Below are positions 1-8,393 of a stretch of DNA of 64,000 nucleotides, in pieces. The notes under the pieces were generated by a model, which was not told the origin of the DNA, ran no database searches, and saw only the letters and a program-made list of their open reading frames with translations. The translations under genes and the position numbers were made by a program. Origin of the DNA: Phytohabitans maris (GTDB lineage: Bacteria; Actinomycetota; Actinomycetes; Mycobacteriales; Micromonosporaceae); NCBI RefSeq assembly GCF_031085175.1, contig NZ_JAVHUY010000039.1, positions 35,180 through 99,179 on the forward strand. The letters are read 5' to 3'. Every line of letters begins with the position of its first letter. The first letter of the stretch is position 1.

Positions 1-1
1 C

Positions 2-1432
2 AACAGCGACATCGGCGGTGAGGTCCTCGTGCTCGCGGCGGAGGACGTGACCGGCCTCAGCCCGGCGCAGGAGGGCACCTCGGCCAAGTACGCCGACGAG
101 CACGTCGCGGCCATCAACGCGGCGGGCTACACGACCGACGTGTACGACTTCGACACCCAGGGCCGCGAGGCGCCGCACCACCTCGGCGTGCTCTCGCACT
201 ACAAGGCGGTGGTCTGGGAGACCGGCGACGACGTGATCCTGCGGTCGCCGGGGCAGGTGCCGGGCACGACGACCAAGTCCGCGCTCGACACCGAGCTGGC
301 GGTACGCGACTACCTGAACGAGGGCGGCAAGGCCCTCATCGGCGGGCAGAACGCGTTGATGGCCCAGGGTGCGAACGGCGCCTACTACTACAACCCCGCC
401 GCACCGCCGGAGTGCACCGACCCCGACGACGTGGCCTGCCTGCCGCTGCTGAACGACTTCCCGCAGTACTGGCTCGGCGCGCACACGTACGTCAGCGGCG
501 GTGGCACGGCGGGGGACGGCGCGCACTACCCGGTCGAGGGCACCGGGCCGCTGGCCGGGTGGGACGGGGCGCTCAACGCCGAGGGCTCGGCGGGCAACCA
601 GACGCACACCGCCTCGTTCCTGCCGACCTCCAGCTTCCTGCCGGCGGACGAGTTCCCGCAGTTCACCAGCGAGATCGCGGGTGACTGGATGCGGCCGGGC
701 GCGGCGCCGTTCGACCCGCTGACCGGCGCCTGGTACGTCTACAGTGGCCAGTCCGACCAGTCGTACAAGCGGCTGAGCCGGACGGTCGACCTGACCGGCG
801 CCACCAGCGGCGAGCTGCGCTTCTGGAGCTCGTACGACACCGAGGCGGAGTGGGACTTCTTCTTCGTCGAGGCGCACGAGGTGGGCACCGACACGTGGAC
901 CACGCTGCCGGACGCCAACGGGCACACCGGCACCGGGACCGGCGAGAGCTGCGCCTCGGGCTGGGTGCCGCAGCTGCACCCGTTCCTCGGCCACTACCAG
1001 GGCGCGGACTGCTCGCCGACCGGCACGACCGGTACCTGGAACGCGGCCACCGGCCCGTCCGGCGGCTGGGTGGAGTGGTCGGTCGACCTGTCCGCGTACG
1101 CGGGCAAGCAGGTCGAGCTCTCCATCTCGTACGCGTCCGACTGGGCGACCCAGGGGCTGGGCGTCTTCCTCGACGACGTACGCGTGCTGGCGAACGGGGC
1201 GCCGGTCGCGGAGACCTCCTTCGAAGGGGACCTGGGCGGCTGGACGGTGGCCGGCCCGCCGGCGGGCTCCGACCCGAACAGCGGCGACTGGGCCCGCAGC
1301 CAGAGCGCGTTCGAGGAGGGTGGCGTCGTCGTCACCCCGGACACCGTCTACACCGGATTCGGGTTGGAGGGCCTCACGCCGGCCGCCCGGGACCAGTTCG
1401 TGGCGAAGTCGCTCGGCCACCTGCTCGGCTGA
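2..1432 (+). CDS. M14-like zinc carboxypeptidase, C-terminal part (5'-truncated by window edge)
   Basis: The reading frame is open from the first bases of the window, so the true start lies upstream; 476 codons are visible. The first 200 residues resemble the non-catalytic region that follows the peptidase domain in large secreted actinobacterial M14 carboxypeptidases. Residues from about 240 look like a jelly-roll/MAM-type beta domain with repeated aromatic and acidic residues, as in immune-inhibitor-A-like proteins. The zinc-binding HxxE motif would lie upstream and cannot be seen. A strong hairpin follows the stop codon, so this is the last gene of its transcript. The family call rests on recalled similarity of the C-terminal part only; another secreted metalloprotease is possible. 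Confidence 0.55.
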   Translation, partial: NSDIGGEVLVLAAEDVTGLSPAQEGTSAKYADEHVAAINAAGYTTDVYDFDTQGREAPHHLGVLSHYKAVVWETGDDVILRSPGQVPGTTTKSALDTELAVRDYLNEGGKALIGGQNALMAQGANGAYYYNPAAPPECTDPDDVACLPLLNDFPQYWLGAHTYVSGGGTAGDGAHYPVEGTGPLAGWDGALNAEGSAGNQTHTASFLPTSSFLPADEFPQFTSEIAGDWMRPGAAPFDPLTGAWYVYSGQSDQSYKRLSRTVDLTGATSGELRFWSSYDTEAEWDFFFVEAHEVGTDTWTTLPDANGHTGTGTGESCASGWVPQLHPFLGHYQGADCSPTGTTGTWNAATGPSGGWVEWSVDLSAYAGKQVELSISYASDWATQGLGVFLDDVRVLANGAPVAETSFEGDLGGWTVAGPPAGSDPNSGDWARSQSAFEEGGVVVTPDTVYTGFGLEGLTPAARDQFVAKSLGHLLG

Positions 1433-1448
1433 CCGTCGTTCCACTGTG

Positions 1449-1480
1449 AAGGGGCCCGCGCCGCACGACGCGGGCCCCTT
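1449..1480 (+). terminator. Strong hairpin terminator after the carboxypeptidase
   Basis: A perfect 12-bp stem (AAGGGGCCCGCG / CGCGGGCCCCTT) encloses an 8-nt loop 17 bases after the stop codon. There is no long T-run, which is usual for high-GC actinobacteria. Confidence 0.8.
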
Positions 1481-1517
1481 CCACCGTTCAGCCAGCGTCA
1501 TTTGACGCCGTCCAAAA

Positions 1518-1557
1518 TATCCGGACACTTCTGCAATTTGTCTGATTAATCCGGATA
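1518..1557. promoter_or_regulatory. Inverted repeat upstream of the WxL-like gene
   Basis: Two inverted 8-mers, TATCCGGA and TCCGGATA, are separated by 24 AT-richer bases, 54 bases before the start of the surface-protein gene. They could be an operator or a spaced dyad overlapping the promoter. No clear -35/-10 pair was recognised. Confidence 0.3.
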
Positions 1558-1610
1558 GGCTGACCTAGCCTGGGCCAGGTAGGACGGCAGCCCAGAGTGA
1601 AAGGTGAACC

Positions 1611-2153
1611 ATGAGGCGTCTACGTAGGCCACTCCTCCCCATCGCCGGGGCCGCGCTGGCACTCGGTCTCTTCGCGGCGCCCGCCGCGGCGGCACCGACC
1701 GGAGACACGACGGCGAGCTTCACCGTGGCGGCGGGCACGCTCGACGTCGTGGTGCCGGCGACCGCCACCATCGGCTCGGGCGGCGCGCCGGGCACCAGCA
1801 TCAGCGGCTCGCTCGGCTCGGTCAGCGTCGACGACACGCGGGCCGCGGCCGACGCGAGCTGGACCGTGACCGTCACCACCACCGCGTTCACCACCGGGGG
1901 CGGCACCGCCTCCGAGACCGTGGCGGCGACCGACGTCGACTACGCCTCGGGGCCGGCCACGGCCACGACGGGCACCGGCACCTTCACACCGACCGGCGCC
2001 GCCGCCCCGATCGGCACCGGGATCACCGCCTTCTCCCACACCGGCGGCACCGGCAACAACTCCGCCGCCTGGAACCCGACCCTCAACGTGAACGTGCCGC
2101 TCGCCAACGTCGCCGGCACGTACACGGGGACGGTGACCCATTCGGTGGCATAG
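1611..2153 (+). CDS. Secreted WxL-like surface protein
   Basis: The 180-residue protein starts with a signal peptide (RRLRRP, a hydrophobic core, then AAPAAAAP) and is otherwise a Ser/Thr/Gly-rich beta-strand domain. The C-terminal half (VDYASGPATATTG, then NVPLANVAGTYTGTVTHSVA at the end) resembles WxL-type cell-wall-binding domains, which end in a similar 'AGTYTGTVTHSV' strand. It has no LPXTG motif or membrane anchor. The downstream gene, 16 bases away, encodes a DUF916-like protein with a membrane anchor, the usual partner of WxL proteins. A non-covalent cell-surface role is inferred. The start follows a GTGAAAGGTG ribosome-binding region. Confidence 0.6.
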   Translation: MRRLRRPLLPIAGAALALGLFAAPAAAAPTGDTTASFTVAAGTLDVVVPATATIGSGGAPGTSISGSLGSVSVDDTRAAADASWTVTVTTTAFTTGGGTASETVAATDVDYASGPATATTGTGTFTPTGAAAPIGTGITAFSHTGGTGNNSAAWNPTLNVNVPLANVAGTYTGTVTHSVA

Positions 2154-2169
2154 TCACCGCGGCCGGTGG

Positions 2170-3162
2170 GTGCGGGCGGCGCTGCTGGCCATGCTGGGGT
2201 TGGGCGCCGCGGGCTATCCGGCCGCGGGCGCGCAGGCCGCGCCGGAAGGCGACGGCAGCTTCGGCATCCAGCTGCTCGACGCACCCACCGACCGCCGCGA
2301 CGATCCGCGGGCGCACCGGTACATCGTGGACCACCTGGCGCCCGGCTCGGTGATCCACCGGCGGGTGCGGGTGGTCAACAACGCGCGGGACACGCTCCAC
2401 ATCGAGCTGTACCCGGCCGCGGCCACGGTGAACAAGTCGGGGTTCCACTTCCTCCCCGACCGGGCGACCAACGAGCTGACCTCGTGGATGTCGGTCAAGC
2501 CGGCCAGCCTGACCGTCGACGCGGGACAGGCGGTGACGCCGACCGTGACCATCACCGTGCCGCCCCGGGCCAGCGCCGGCGAACGGTACGCGGTGGTCTG
2601 GGCCGCGGTCAGCTCCGCGCCGGGCGGTGCGGTGCGCCAGGTCTCCCGGGCGGGCGTCCGCGTCTACCTCAACGTCGGCCCCGGCGGCGACCCGCCGTCC
2701 GGCTTCGACATGGGCGAGCTGACACCCGGGCGGGGCAAGGACGGCACCCCCTGGGCGGACGTGACCGTGCAGAACACCGGCCAGCGCGCGCTCGACATCA
2801 CCGGCGAGATGCTGCTCTCCGACGGGCCCGCCGGCGCGCGGGCCGGACCGTTCAAGGTGGCCGGCGGCACCACCGTCGGGGTGGGCCAGTCCGGCAAGGT
2901 GACCGTGCCGCTGCCGCGAAACCTCCCCAACGGACCGTGGACGGCGCGGGTTGACCTGCGCAGCGGGCCGGTGAGCCGGAGCGCCTCCGCGCGCGTCGCC
3001 TTCCCCGACCCCGGCGAGACCGGGCTGATCGCGCTCTTCACCGGGGCGAACACCACGCGTACGGTGGTCGCCGTCTCGGTGCTGGTGCCGCTCGTGCTGC
3101 TGACCGGCCTGGCTGCGGTGGCCCGCCGCTCGCGGCGCAGAGCAGCCTCGCAGGCGGCCTGA
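2170..3162 (+). CDS. DUF916-like membrane-anchored surface protein
   Basis: This 330-residue protein has a GTG start, a signal peptide (cleavage near AGAQAAPEG), two immunoglobulin-like beta domains and a C-terminal membrane helix (about 298-318) followed by the basic tail RRSRRRAASQAA. Motifs such as PGSVIHRRVRVVN, YPAAATV and PTVTITVPPRASAGERY match the pattern of DUF916/WxL-associated peptidoglycan-binding proteins. It lies 16 bases after a WxL-like gene and is probably co-transcribed, so the pair likely forms a surface complex. The next gene is convergent, only 4 bases away. Confidence 0.6.
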   Translation: MRAALLAMLGLGAAGYPAAGAQAAPEGDGSFGIQLLDAPTDRRDDPRAHRYIVDHLAPGSVIHRRVRVVNNARDTLHIELYPAAATVNKSGFHFLPDRATNELTSWMSVKPASLTVDAGQAVTPTVTITVPPRASAGERYAVVWAAVSSAPGGAVRQVSRAGVRVYLNVGPGGDPPSGFDMGELTPGRGKDGTPWADVTVQNTGQRALDITGEMLLSDGPAGARAGPFKVAGGTTVGVGQSGKVTVPLPRNLPNGPWTARVDLRSGPVSRSASARVAFPDPGETGLIALFTGANTTRTVVAVSVLVPLVLLTGLAAVARRSRRRAASQAA

Positions 3163-3166
3163 GGCG

Positions 3167-5662
3167 CTACGCGCCGACCGAGAGCACGCGGACCGCGGCG
3201 GCGCCCAGCTCGTCGGACTCGGCCAGGTCGACGTCCGCGGTGACGGCCCAGTCGTGGTGGCCGGCGGGGTCGTCGAGGATCTGGCGAACCGTCCAGCGGT
3301 CGCGGCCCTGGTCGATCATCAGCAGGGCCGGGCCGCGGGCGTCCGGTCCGGTGCCGATGTCGGCGTGCTCGGCGAAGTACGGCTCCAGGGCCGCCTCCCA
3401 CGCCTCGGCGTCCCAGCCGGCCTCGCCGTCGAGCGCGCCCAGCTCGTCCCAGCGGCGCAGCGCGGCCAGCTCGACCCTGCGAAACAGGGCGTTGCGGACC
3501 AGGACGCGGAAGGCGCGGGCGTTGCGGGTGACCGCGGGCGGGCCCTCGTCGACCCGCACCTCGGCGTCCGGGCCGTCGGTGCCGCCGCGCAGCCGCTCCC
3601 ACTCGTCCAGGAGGCTGGAGTCGACCTGGCGGACCAGCTCGCCGAGCCACTCGACCAGGTCGACCAGCTCCTCGGTCTTGGCCTCGTCGGGCACGGTCTG
3701 GCGCAGCGTCTTGTACGCGTCCGCGAGGTAGCGCAGCACCAGCCCTTCCGAGCGGGACAGGCCGTAGAAGGCCACGTACTCGGTGAAGGTCATGGCCCGC
3801 TCGTACATGTCGCGGGCCACCGACTTCGGCGAGAGCTCGTAGTCGCCGACCCAGGGGTGGCCCTTGCGGTACGCCTCGTAGCCCACATCGAGCAGCTCGG
3901 CCAGCGGCTTGGGGTGGGTCACCTCCTCGAGCAGCTCCAGCCGCGCCTCGTACTCGATGCCCTCGGCCTTCATCGCGGCGACCGCCTCGCCGCGGGCCTT
4001 GAACTGCTGCGCGGAGAGCACCTGCCGGGGATCGTCCAAGATGGACTCGATGACCGAGAGCACATCGAGCGGGTAGGTGACGGCGTCGCGGTCGAGCAGC
4101 TCGATGGCGGCCAGCGCGAACGGCGACAGCGGCTGGTTGAGCGCGAAGTCGAACCGCAGGTCGACGGCGAGCCGGATCGGGTCGCGGGTCACCACGCCGG
4201 CGGCGAGCAGCGCCCGGTACATGGCGATGGCCCGGCGGATGTGGCGGCGCTGGGTGGTCCGGTCGTCGTGGTTGTCGGTGAGCAGGTGGCGCATCGCGGC
4301 GAACGCGTCGCCGCCCCGGCCGATCACGTTGAGCAGCATCGAGTGGCTGACCACGAAGCTCGACGTGAGCGGCTCCGGCTCGGCCTCGACCAGCCGGTCG
4401 AAGGTCGGCTTGCCCCACCCGATCGAGCCCTCCGGCGGCTTCTTGCGCACCACCTTGCGGCGCTTCTTCGGGTCGTCACCGGCCTTGGCGAGCGCCTTCT
4501 CGTTTTCGATGACGTGCTCGGGGGCCTGCACGACCACGTTGCCCACCGTGTCGTACCCGGCCCGCCCGGCCCGGCCGGCGATCTGGTGGAACTCGCGCGC
4601 CTTGAGCAGCCGGGTCTTCGTGCCGTCGTACTTGCTCAGCGCGGTGAACAGCACCGTCCTGATCGGAACGTTGATGCCCACGCCGAGCGTGTCGGTGCCG
4701 CAGATCACCTTGAGCAGGCCGGCCTGGGCCAGCGTCTCCACCAGCCGCCGGTAGCGCGGGAGCATGCCGGCGTGGTGCACGCCGACGCCGTGGCGCACCA
4801 GGCGGGAGAGCGTCTTGCCGAAGCCGGCGGTGAAGCGGAAGTTGCCGATGGCCGAGGCGATGGCGTCCTTCTCCGCGCGGGTGGCGAGGTTGATGCTCAT
4901 CAGCGCCTGCGCCCGCTCCAGCGCGGCCGCCTGGGTGAAGTGCACGATGTAGATCGGCGCCTGGTGGGTGGTGAGCAGCTCCTCGATCGTCTCGTGCAGC
5001 GGCGTCGTCACGTACGAGAAGAAGAGCGGAACCGGCCGGGCGGCCGAGCGGACGACGGCGGTGGGCCGGCCGGTGCGCCGGGTCAGGTCCTTTTCGAAGA
5101 AGGAGACGTCGCCGAGTGTCGCGGACATCAGCACGAACTGGGCCTGCGGCAGCTCCAGCAACGGCACCTGCCACGCCCAGCCCCGGTCCGGCTCGGCGTA
5201 GAAGTGGAACTCGTCCATCACCACCACGCCGACGTCCGCCTCGGCGCCCTCGCGGAGCGCGATGTTGGCGAGGATCTCGGCGGTGCAGCAGATGATCGGG
5301 GCGTCCTCGTTGACGCTGGCGTCGCCGGTGAGCATGCCGACGTTGTCCGCGCCGAAGGCCGCGCAGAGGGCGAAGAACTTCTCCGACACCAGTGCCTTGA
5401 TCGGCGCGGTGTAGAAGGTGGTGCGGCCGGTGGCCAGCGCGGCGAAGTGCGCGCCGAGCGCGACCAGGCTCTTGCCGGAGCCGGTCGGCGTGCTGAGGAT
5501 CACGTTGGCGCCCGACACGATCTCGATCAGCGCCTCTTCCTGGTGGGGGTAGAGGGCGAGCCCCTGGTCGGCGGCCCAGGCCGCGAACGCGTCGAAGGTC
5601 GCGTCGGGCCCCGGGTCGTCACGGGGGATATCCGCACGGGGGATGAGGTCGGTGAGCGTCAT
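3167..5662 (-). CDS. DEAD/DEAH-box helicase with DUF3516 C-terminus
   Basis: An 831-residue superfamily 2 helicase. Visible motifs are Walker A STPTGSGKS (about 57-65), motif Ia APIKALVSE, the DEAH-like box VVMDEFHF, motif III LMSATLGD, and motif VI HQIAGRAGRAGYD. These place it near the Ski2/Mtr4-like group. The long C-terminal half without helicase motifs corresponds to DUF3516, found in actinobacterial members. A role in RNA processing or surveillance is inferred from the family. The gene is complete and starts at ATG 5662. It is convergent with the DUF916-like gene. The plus strand carries a very long antisense open frame, judged a codon-bias shadow. Confidence 0.88.
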   Translation of the reverse strand: MTLTDLIPRADIPRDDPGPDATFDAFAAWAADQGLALYPHQEEALIEIVSGANVILSTPTGSGKSLVALGAHFAALATGRTTFYTAPIKALVSEKFFALCAAFGADNVGMLTGDASVNEDAPIICCTAEILANIALREGAEADVGVVVMDEFHFYAEPDRGWAWQVPLLELPQAQFVLMSATLGDVSFFEKDLTRRTGRPTAVVRSAARPVPLFFSYVTTPLHETIEELLTTHQAPIYIVHFTQAAALERAQALMSINLATRAEKDAIASAIGNFRFTAGFGKTLSRLVRHGVGVHHAGMLPRYRRLVETLAQAGLLKVICGTDTLGVGINVPIRTVLFTALSKYDGTKTRLLKAREFHQIAGRAGRAGYDTVGNVVVQAPEHVIENEKALAKAGDDPKKRRKVVRKKPPEGSIGWGKPTFDRLVEAEPEPLTSSFVVSHSMLLNVIGRGGDAFAAMRHLLTDNHDDRTTQRRHIRRAIAMYRALLAAGVVTRDPIRLAVDLRFDFALNQPLSPFALAAIELLDRDAVTYPLDVLSVIESILDDPRQVLSAQQFKARGEAVAAMKAEGIEYEARLELLEEVTHPKPLAELLDVGYEAYRKGHPWVGDYELSPKSVARDMYERAMTFTEYVAFYGLSRSEGLVLRYLADAYKTLRQTVPDEAKTEELVDLVEWLGELVRQVDSSLLDEWERLRGGTDGPDAEVRVDEGPPAVTRNARAFRVLVRNALFRRVELAALRRWDELGALDGEAGWDAEAWEAALEPYFAEHADIGTGPDARGPALLMIDQGRDRWTVRQILDDPAGHHDWAVTADVDLAESDELGAAAVRVLSVGA

Positions 5663-5683
5663 GGCCCACCAATGGTGCCAGGT

Positions 5684-6685
5684 CTACAACCACCCGCGCT
5701 CGCGCGCCTGCCACCCGAGCTGGAGCCGGGAGCGGGAGTGGGTCAGCTCCATCAGATGCTGCACCCGGCGTACGACCGTGCGCCGGCTCACGCCCAGCCG
5801 GGCGGCTGCCGCCTCGTCGGTGAGGCCGGCCACGAGCAGCGACAGCAGCTGGCGGTCGGCCGCGGTGACGCCGGTGTCGGCGGTCGGCTGGTCGTCGGCG
5901 CCGAGCGCGAGCGGGGTGGCGACCGCCCAGATGGTCTCGAACAGGGCGATCAGCGCGTCCAGCAGCCCGCACGGGTGCACCAGCAGGGCCGCGTCGTGCG
6001 CCGACGTGGCGTACGCGAGGGGCAGCAGGGCCAGTTCCCGGTCGGCGATCGCCAGCTTGGTCGGCAGCGTCTCGACCAGCCGGGCCTGCTCGCCCGCGCG
6101 CAGGTGGGTGGCGGCGGCCGCGGCCATGTCCGGGTCGGCGAGGGCGTTCGCGTCGTACACGGCCCGGTAGCTGACGCCGGCGGCCTCCCGGTCGAGCTGG
6201 GTGCGGTTGACCCCGGTGCCCTTGGCGTACGGCGGCGCGGTCAGCACCCGCATCTCCTTGCGGGCGGTGCGCTGCACCCGGTCGAACGCGCGTCCCACCG
6301 CCGCCCGGCCGGAGACGATCTCGATCAGCTCCTCGGTACGCCGGTTGGCCACCAGGTGCTCGACCTCGTCGGCGAGGCGGAGCGCGGCTTCCCGGGTCCG
6401 CTCCAGCTCCTCCATGCGGCGCCGGACCAGCTGCTCCACCGCCAGGTCGGGCGGGACGGGTACGACCCGCTCGTGCGGTGGCGGGGTGCGGTGCACGAGG
6501 CCCTTGCGCTGGAGCCCGGCGACCGCCCGGCGGGTGCCCGCGGCGGTGAGGCCGATCCGGTCGGCGAGCTGGGGGAGCGGGGCGCTGCCCTGGCGCACCA
6601 GTGACAGGTACGTCGACTCCTCCGCGGCGCTCAGCCCGGCGGCCTGGAGCACGGTGCACATCCCTCGTTGACGCATCTGCGACAT
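5684..6685 (-). CDS. Transcriptional regulator: TrmB-like N-terminus, LuxR-like C-terminal HTH
   Basis: The 333-residue protein has an N-terminal winged-helix segment (about 14-65: LSAAEESTYLSLVRQG, then RAVAGLQRKGLVHR) like TrmB/MarR regulators. A coiled region (about 82-110) follows, then a middle ligand-type domain and a C-terminal HTH (about 280-320: LTDEAAAARLGVSRRTVVRR) of LuxR/GerE type. This architecture is common among actinobacterial orphan regulators. It ends 21 bases upstream of the helicase start and could be co-transcribed with it. Its target is not evident. Confidence 0.75.
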   Translation of the reverse strand: MSQMRQRGMCTVLQAAGLSAAEESTYLSLVRQGSAPLPQLADRIGLTAAGTRRAVAGLQRKGLVHRTPPPHERVVPVPPDLAVEQLVRRRMEELERTREAALRLADEVEHLVANRRTEELIEIVSGRAAVGRAFDRVQRTARKEMRVLTAPPYAKGTGVNRTQLDREAAGVSYRAVYDANALADPDMAAAAATHLRAGEQARLVETLPTKLAIADRELALLPLAYATSAHDAALLVHPCGLLDALIALFETIWAVATPLALGADDQPTADTGVTAADRQLLSLLVAGLTDEAAAARLGVSRRTVVRRVQHLMELTHSRSRLQLGWQARERGWL

Positions 6686-6766
6686 GGCGCAGCTGCGCTG
6701 ACCGTAGATCCTTTACCGCCCTGATGACAAGTGTGAGAGTGATCGCGGCCACCGCACGGACAGGCC

Positions 6767-6806
6767 GGGGCCGAGCCCCCCTCTGGCACACGCCATCCTC
6801 GGCCCC
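6767..6806 (-). terminator. Possible terminator after trmB
   Basis: A 9-bp stem (GGGGCCGAG / CTCGGCCCC) with a 22-nt loop lies in the 213-base gap between trmB and the next minus-strand gene. The long loop makes it weak; nothing else is evident in the gap. Confidence 0.25.
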
Positions 6807-6898
6807 AGCCACCGGCCGCGCCGCTCCCGCCTCGGGGTGAGGCTCGGGCTTGAATCGCGGGTCCGCGGCTGACGCGGGCCGGGGCACATCAAAGGTCT

Positions 6899-7588
6899 CT
6901 AACGGCGCCGGAACGCCAGGTCGAAGATCTCCCGGCCGGCCTCGACGCCGCGCTGCTCGAACTTGGTGACCGGGCGGGCGGCCAGCCGCGGCGCGTAGCC
7001 GTCGTGCTCGTTGGCCAGGCCTGAGTCGGCGCTCAGCGTCTCGAGCATGACCTCGGCGTACTCGGCCCAGTCGGTCGCGCACCGCAGCAGGCCGCCGGGG
7101 GCGAGCCGGGAGCGGAGCAGCGCCACGTGGTCGGGCTGGAAGAGGCGGCGCTTGTGGTGGCGCGACTTGGGCCACGGGTCGGGAAAGAAGGCGTGCACCG
7201 CGGCGAGGCTCTCCGGCACGAGCATGTGGCGCAGCAGCGTGATCGCGTCGCCGAGTCCGACCCGTACGTTGGTCAGGCCGCGCTCCTCGACGACCGCGAG
7301 CAGGCTGGCCACGCCGGGCGTGTGCACGTCGACGGCGAGGTAGTCACGGGCGGGGTCGGCGCTGGCCATCGCGATCGTCGCCTCGCCCATCCCGGAGCCG
7401 ATCTCCAGCACCACCGGCGCCCGCCGCCCGAAGAGGCCGGCGAGGTCGAGCCGCGCGGTGGGCACCTCGGGAATCGCGACGCCCCAGCGGGGCCAGAGCC
7501 GGGCGAGCGCGTCCGCGTGCCGCCCGTTCATCCGCCCGCGCCGCGGGTGGAAGGTGCGGACGCGCGCGAGATGGGTGCCGGTAGACAT
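6899..7588 (-). CDS. trmB: tRNA (guanine-N7-)-methyltransferase
   Basis: A 229-residue class I SAM-dependent methyltransferase that would form m7G46 in tRNA. Visible are the SAM-binding loop VLEIGSGMGEAT (about 60-71), the acidic DYLAVDVH strand and the family signature FFPDPWPKSRHHKRR (about 134-148). The C-terminal VTKFEQRG segment is also typical. Length matches the family. The next gene upstream is on the same strand, with 60 bases between. Confidence 0.93.
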   Translation of the reverse strand: MSTGTHLARVRTFHPRRGRMNGRHADALARLWPRWGVAIPEVPTARLDLAGLFGRRAPVVLEIGSGMGEATIAMASADPARDYLAVDVHTPGVASLLAVVEERGLTNVRVGLGDAITLLRHMLVPESLAAVHAFFPDPWPKSRHHKRRLFQPDHVALLRSRLAPGGLLRCATDWAEYAEVMLETLSADSGLANEHDGYAPRLAARPVTKFEQRGVEAGREIFDLAFRRR

Positions 7589-7648
7589 GATCCGCCAAGG
7601 ATACGGCGGCGCCGGCCGCGCCCCCTCGACCGGCGCCGCCCAGTCGGG

Positions 7649-8281
7649 TCAGGCCACGGCGGTCCACATGGCGGCGAAGGCGGCCGCCTCGCCGGTCAGC
7701 CACCGCTCTATCTCCTGCGGGTTTGTCGACGGGTCGGGGCGGTGGACCGTCGCGCGCCGCACGTCGACCACCACGGGCTCGGCGTGCGGGAGGACCTGGG
7801 GCATGTGGCGGGACATCAGGTGGAGTGTGGCCAGGAGCGCCTCGTCGGCCGGCGGCTCGGGGTCGAAGTGCAGCCGGACCGCCTCGGCGCGGCCGTCGTC
7901 GTAGCGCAGGCCGAGGTGCGGGTTGACCTTGATGGAGAGGCCGCCGAGCACGCCGAGCGCGTCGCGGGTCTGCGCCAGGCCGACCGCGGCCGGGTCGCCG
8001 AGGGTGCCCAGGTAGGCCAGGGCGCCGGGGGTGAGCGCCTCGTACAGCGGGCGCCAGCGTGGTCGGACCAGGTCGATGGAGGCTTGGAGGTGGGCGCCGC
8101 CGGTGCGGAACTGTATGTCGGCCTTGAGCGCCTTGACCAGCGTGCCGTGCGGGTTGAAGCCGGAGCCGGACTCGCGCTGGCGGCGCAGGCCGGAGACGAA
8201 GGTGGCCTTGCGAGGGCCGGTGCGCCCGACATAGCGGGTGAAAGCGAGCAGTGTGGCGTACGGGGGAGGGGCGCCGGTCAC
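7649..8281 (-). CDS. Conserved protein of unknown function
   Basis: The 210-residue protein has a GTG start preceded by AGGAGA at 5-base spacing. I do not recognise a family. It has no signal peptide or membrane segment. The N-terminus carries YVGRTGPRKATFVSGLRRQR and GFNPHGTLVKALKADI, and the C-terminal third is acidic and histidine-rich (HLMSRHMPQVLPHAEP). It lies upstream of trmB on the same strand, with a 94-base region separating it from the divergent esterase gene. An intracellular globular protein is all that can be supported. Confidence 0.6.
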   Translation of the reverse strand: MTGAPPPYATLLAFTRYVGRTGPRKATFVSGLRRQRESGSGFNPHGTLVKALKADIQFRTGGAHLQASIDLVRPRWRPLYEALTPGALAYLGTLGDPAAVGLAQTRDALGVLGGLSIKVNPHLGLRYDDGRAEAVRLHFDPEPPADEALLATLHLMSRHMPQVLPHAEPVVVDVRRATVHRPDPSTNPQEIERWLTGEAAAFAAMWTAVA

Positions 8282-8393
8282 AGCAGTCTCCTAACCGAAA
8301 GTGACGAGCCGTGTTCGTACACACATGCTAATCCGCCGGTACGACAAACTTAGTCCCTGAACCGGTTGAGCTTCGATGTATCCACATGCTTCA

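Noticed and set aside
3254..6604. Very long open frame (about 1100 codons) antisense to the helicase and regulator
   Set aside because: It has no domain motifs, is Val/Gly/Arg/His-rich in the way complementary high-GC codons give, and lies opposite two clear genes. Judged a shadow frame.
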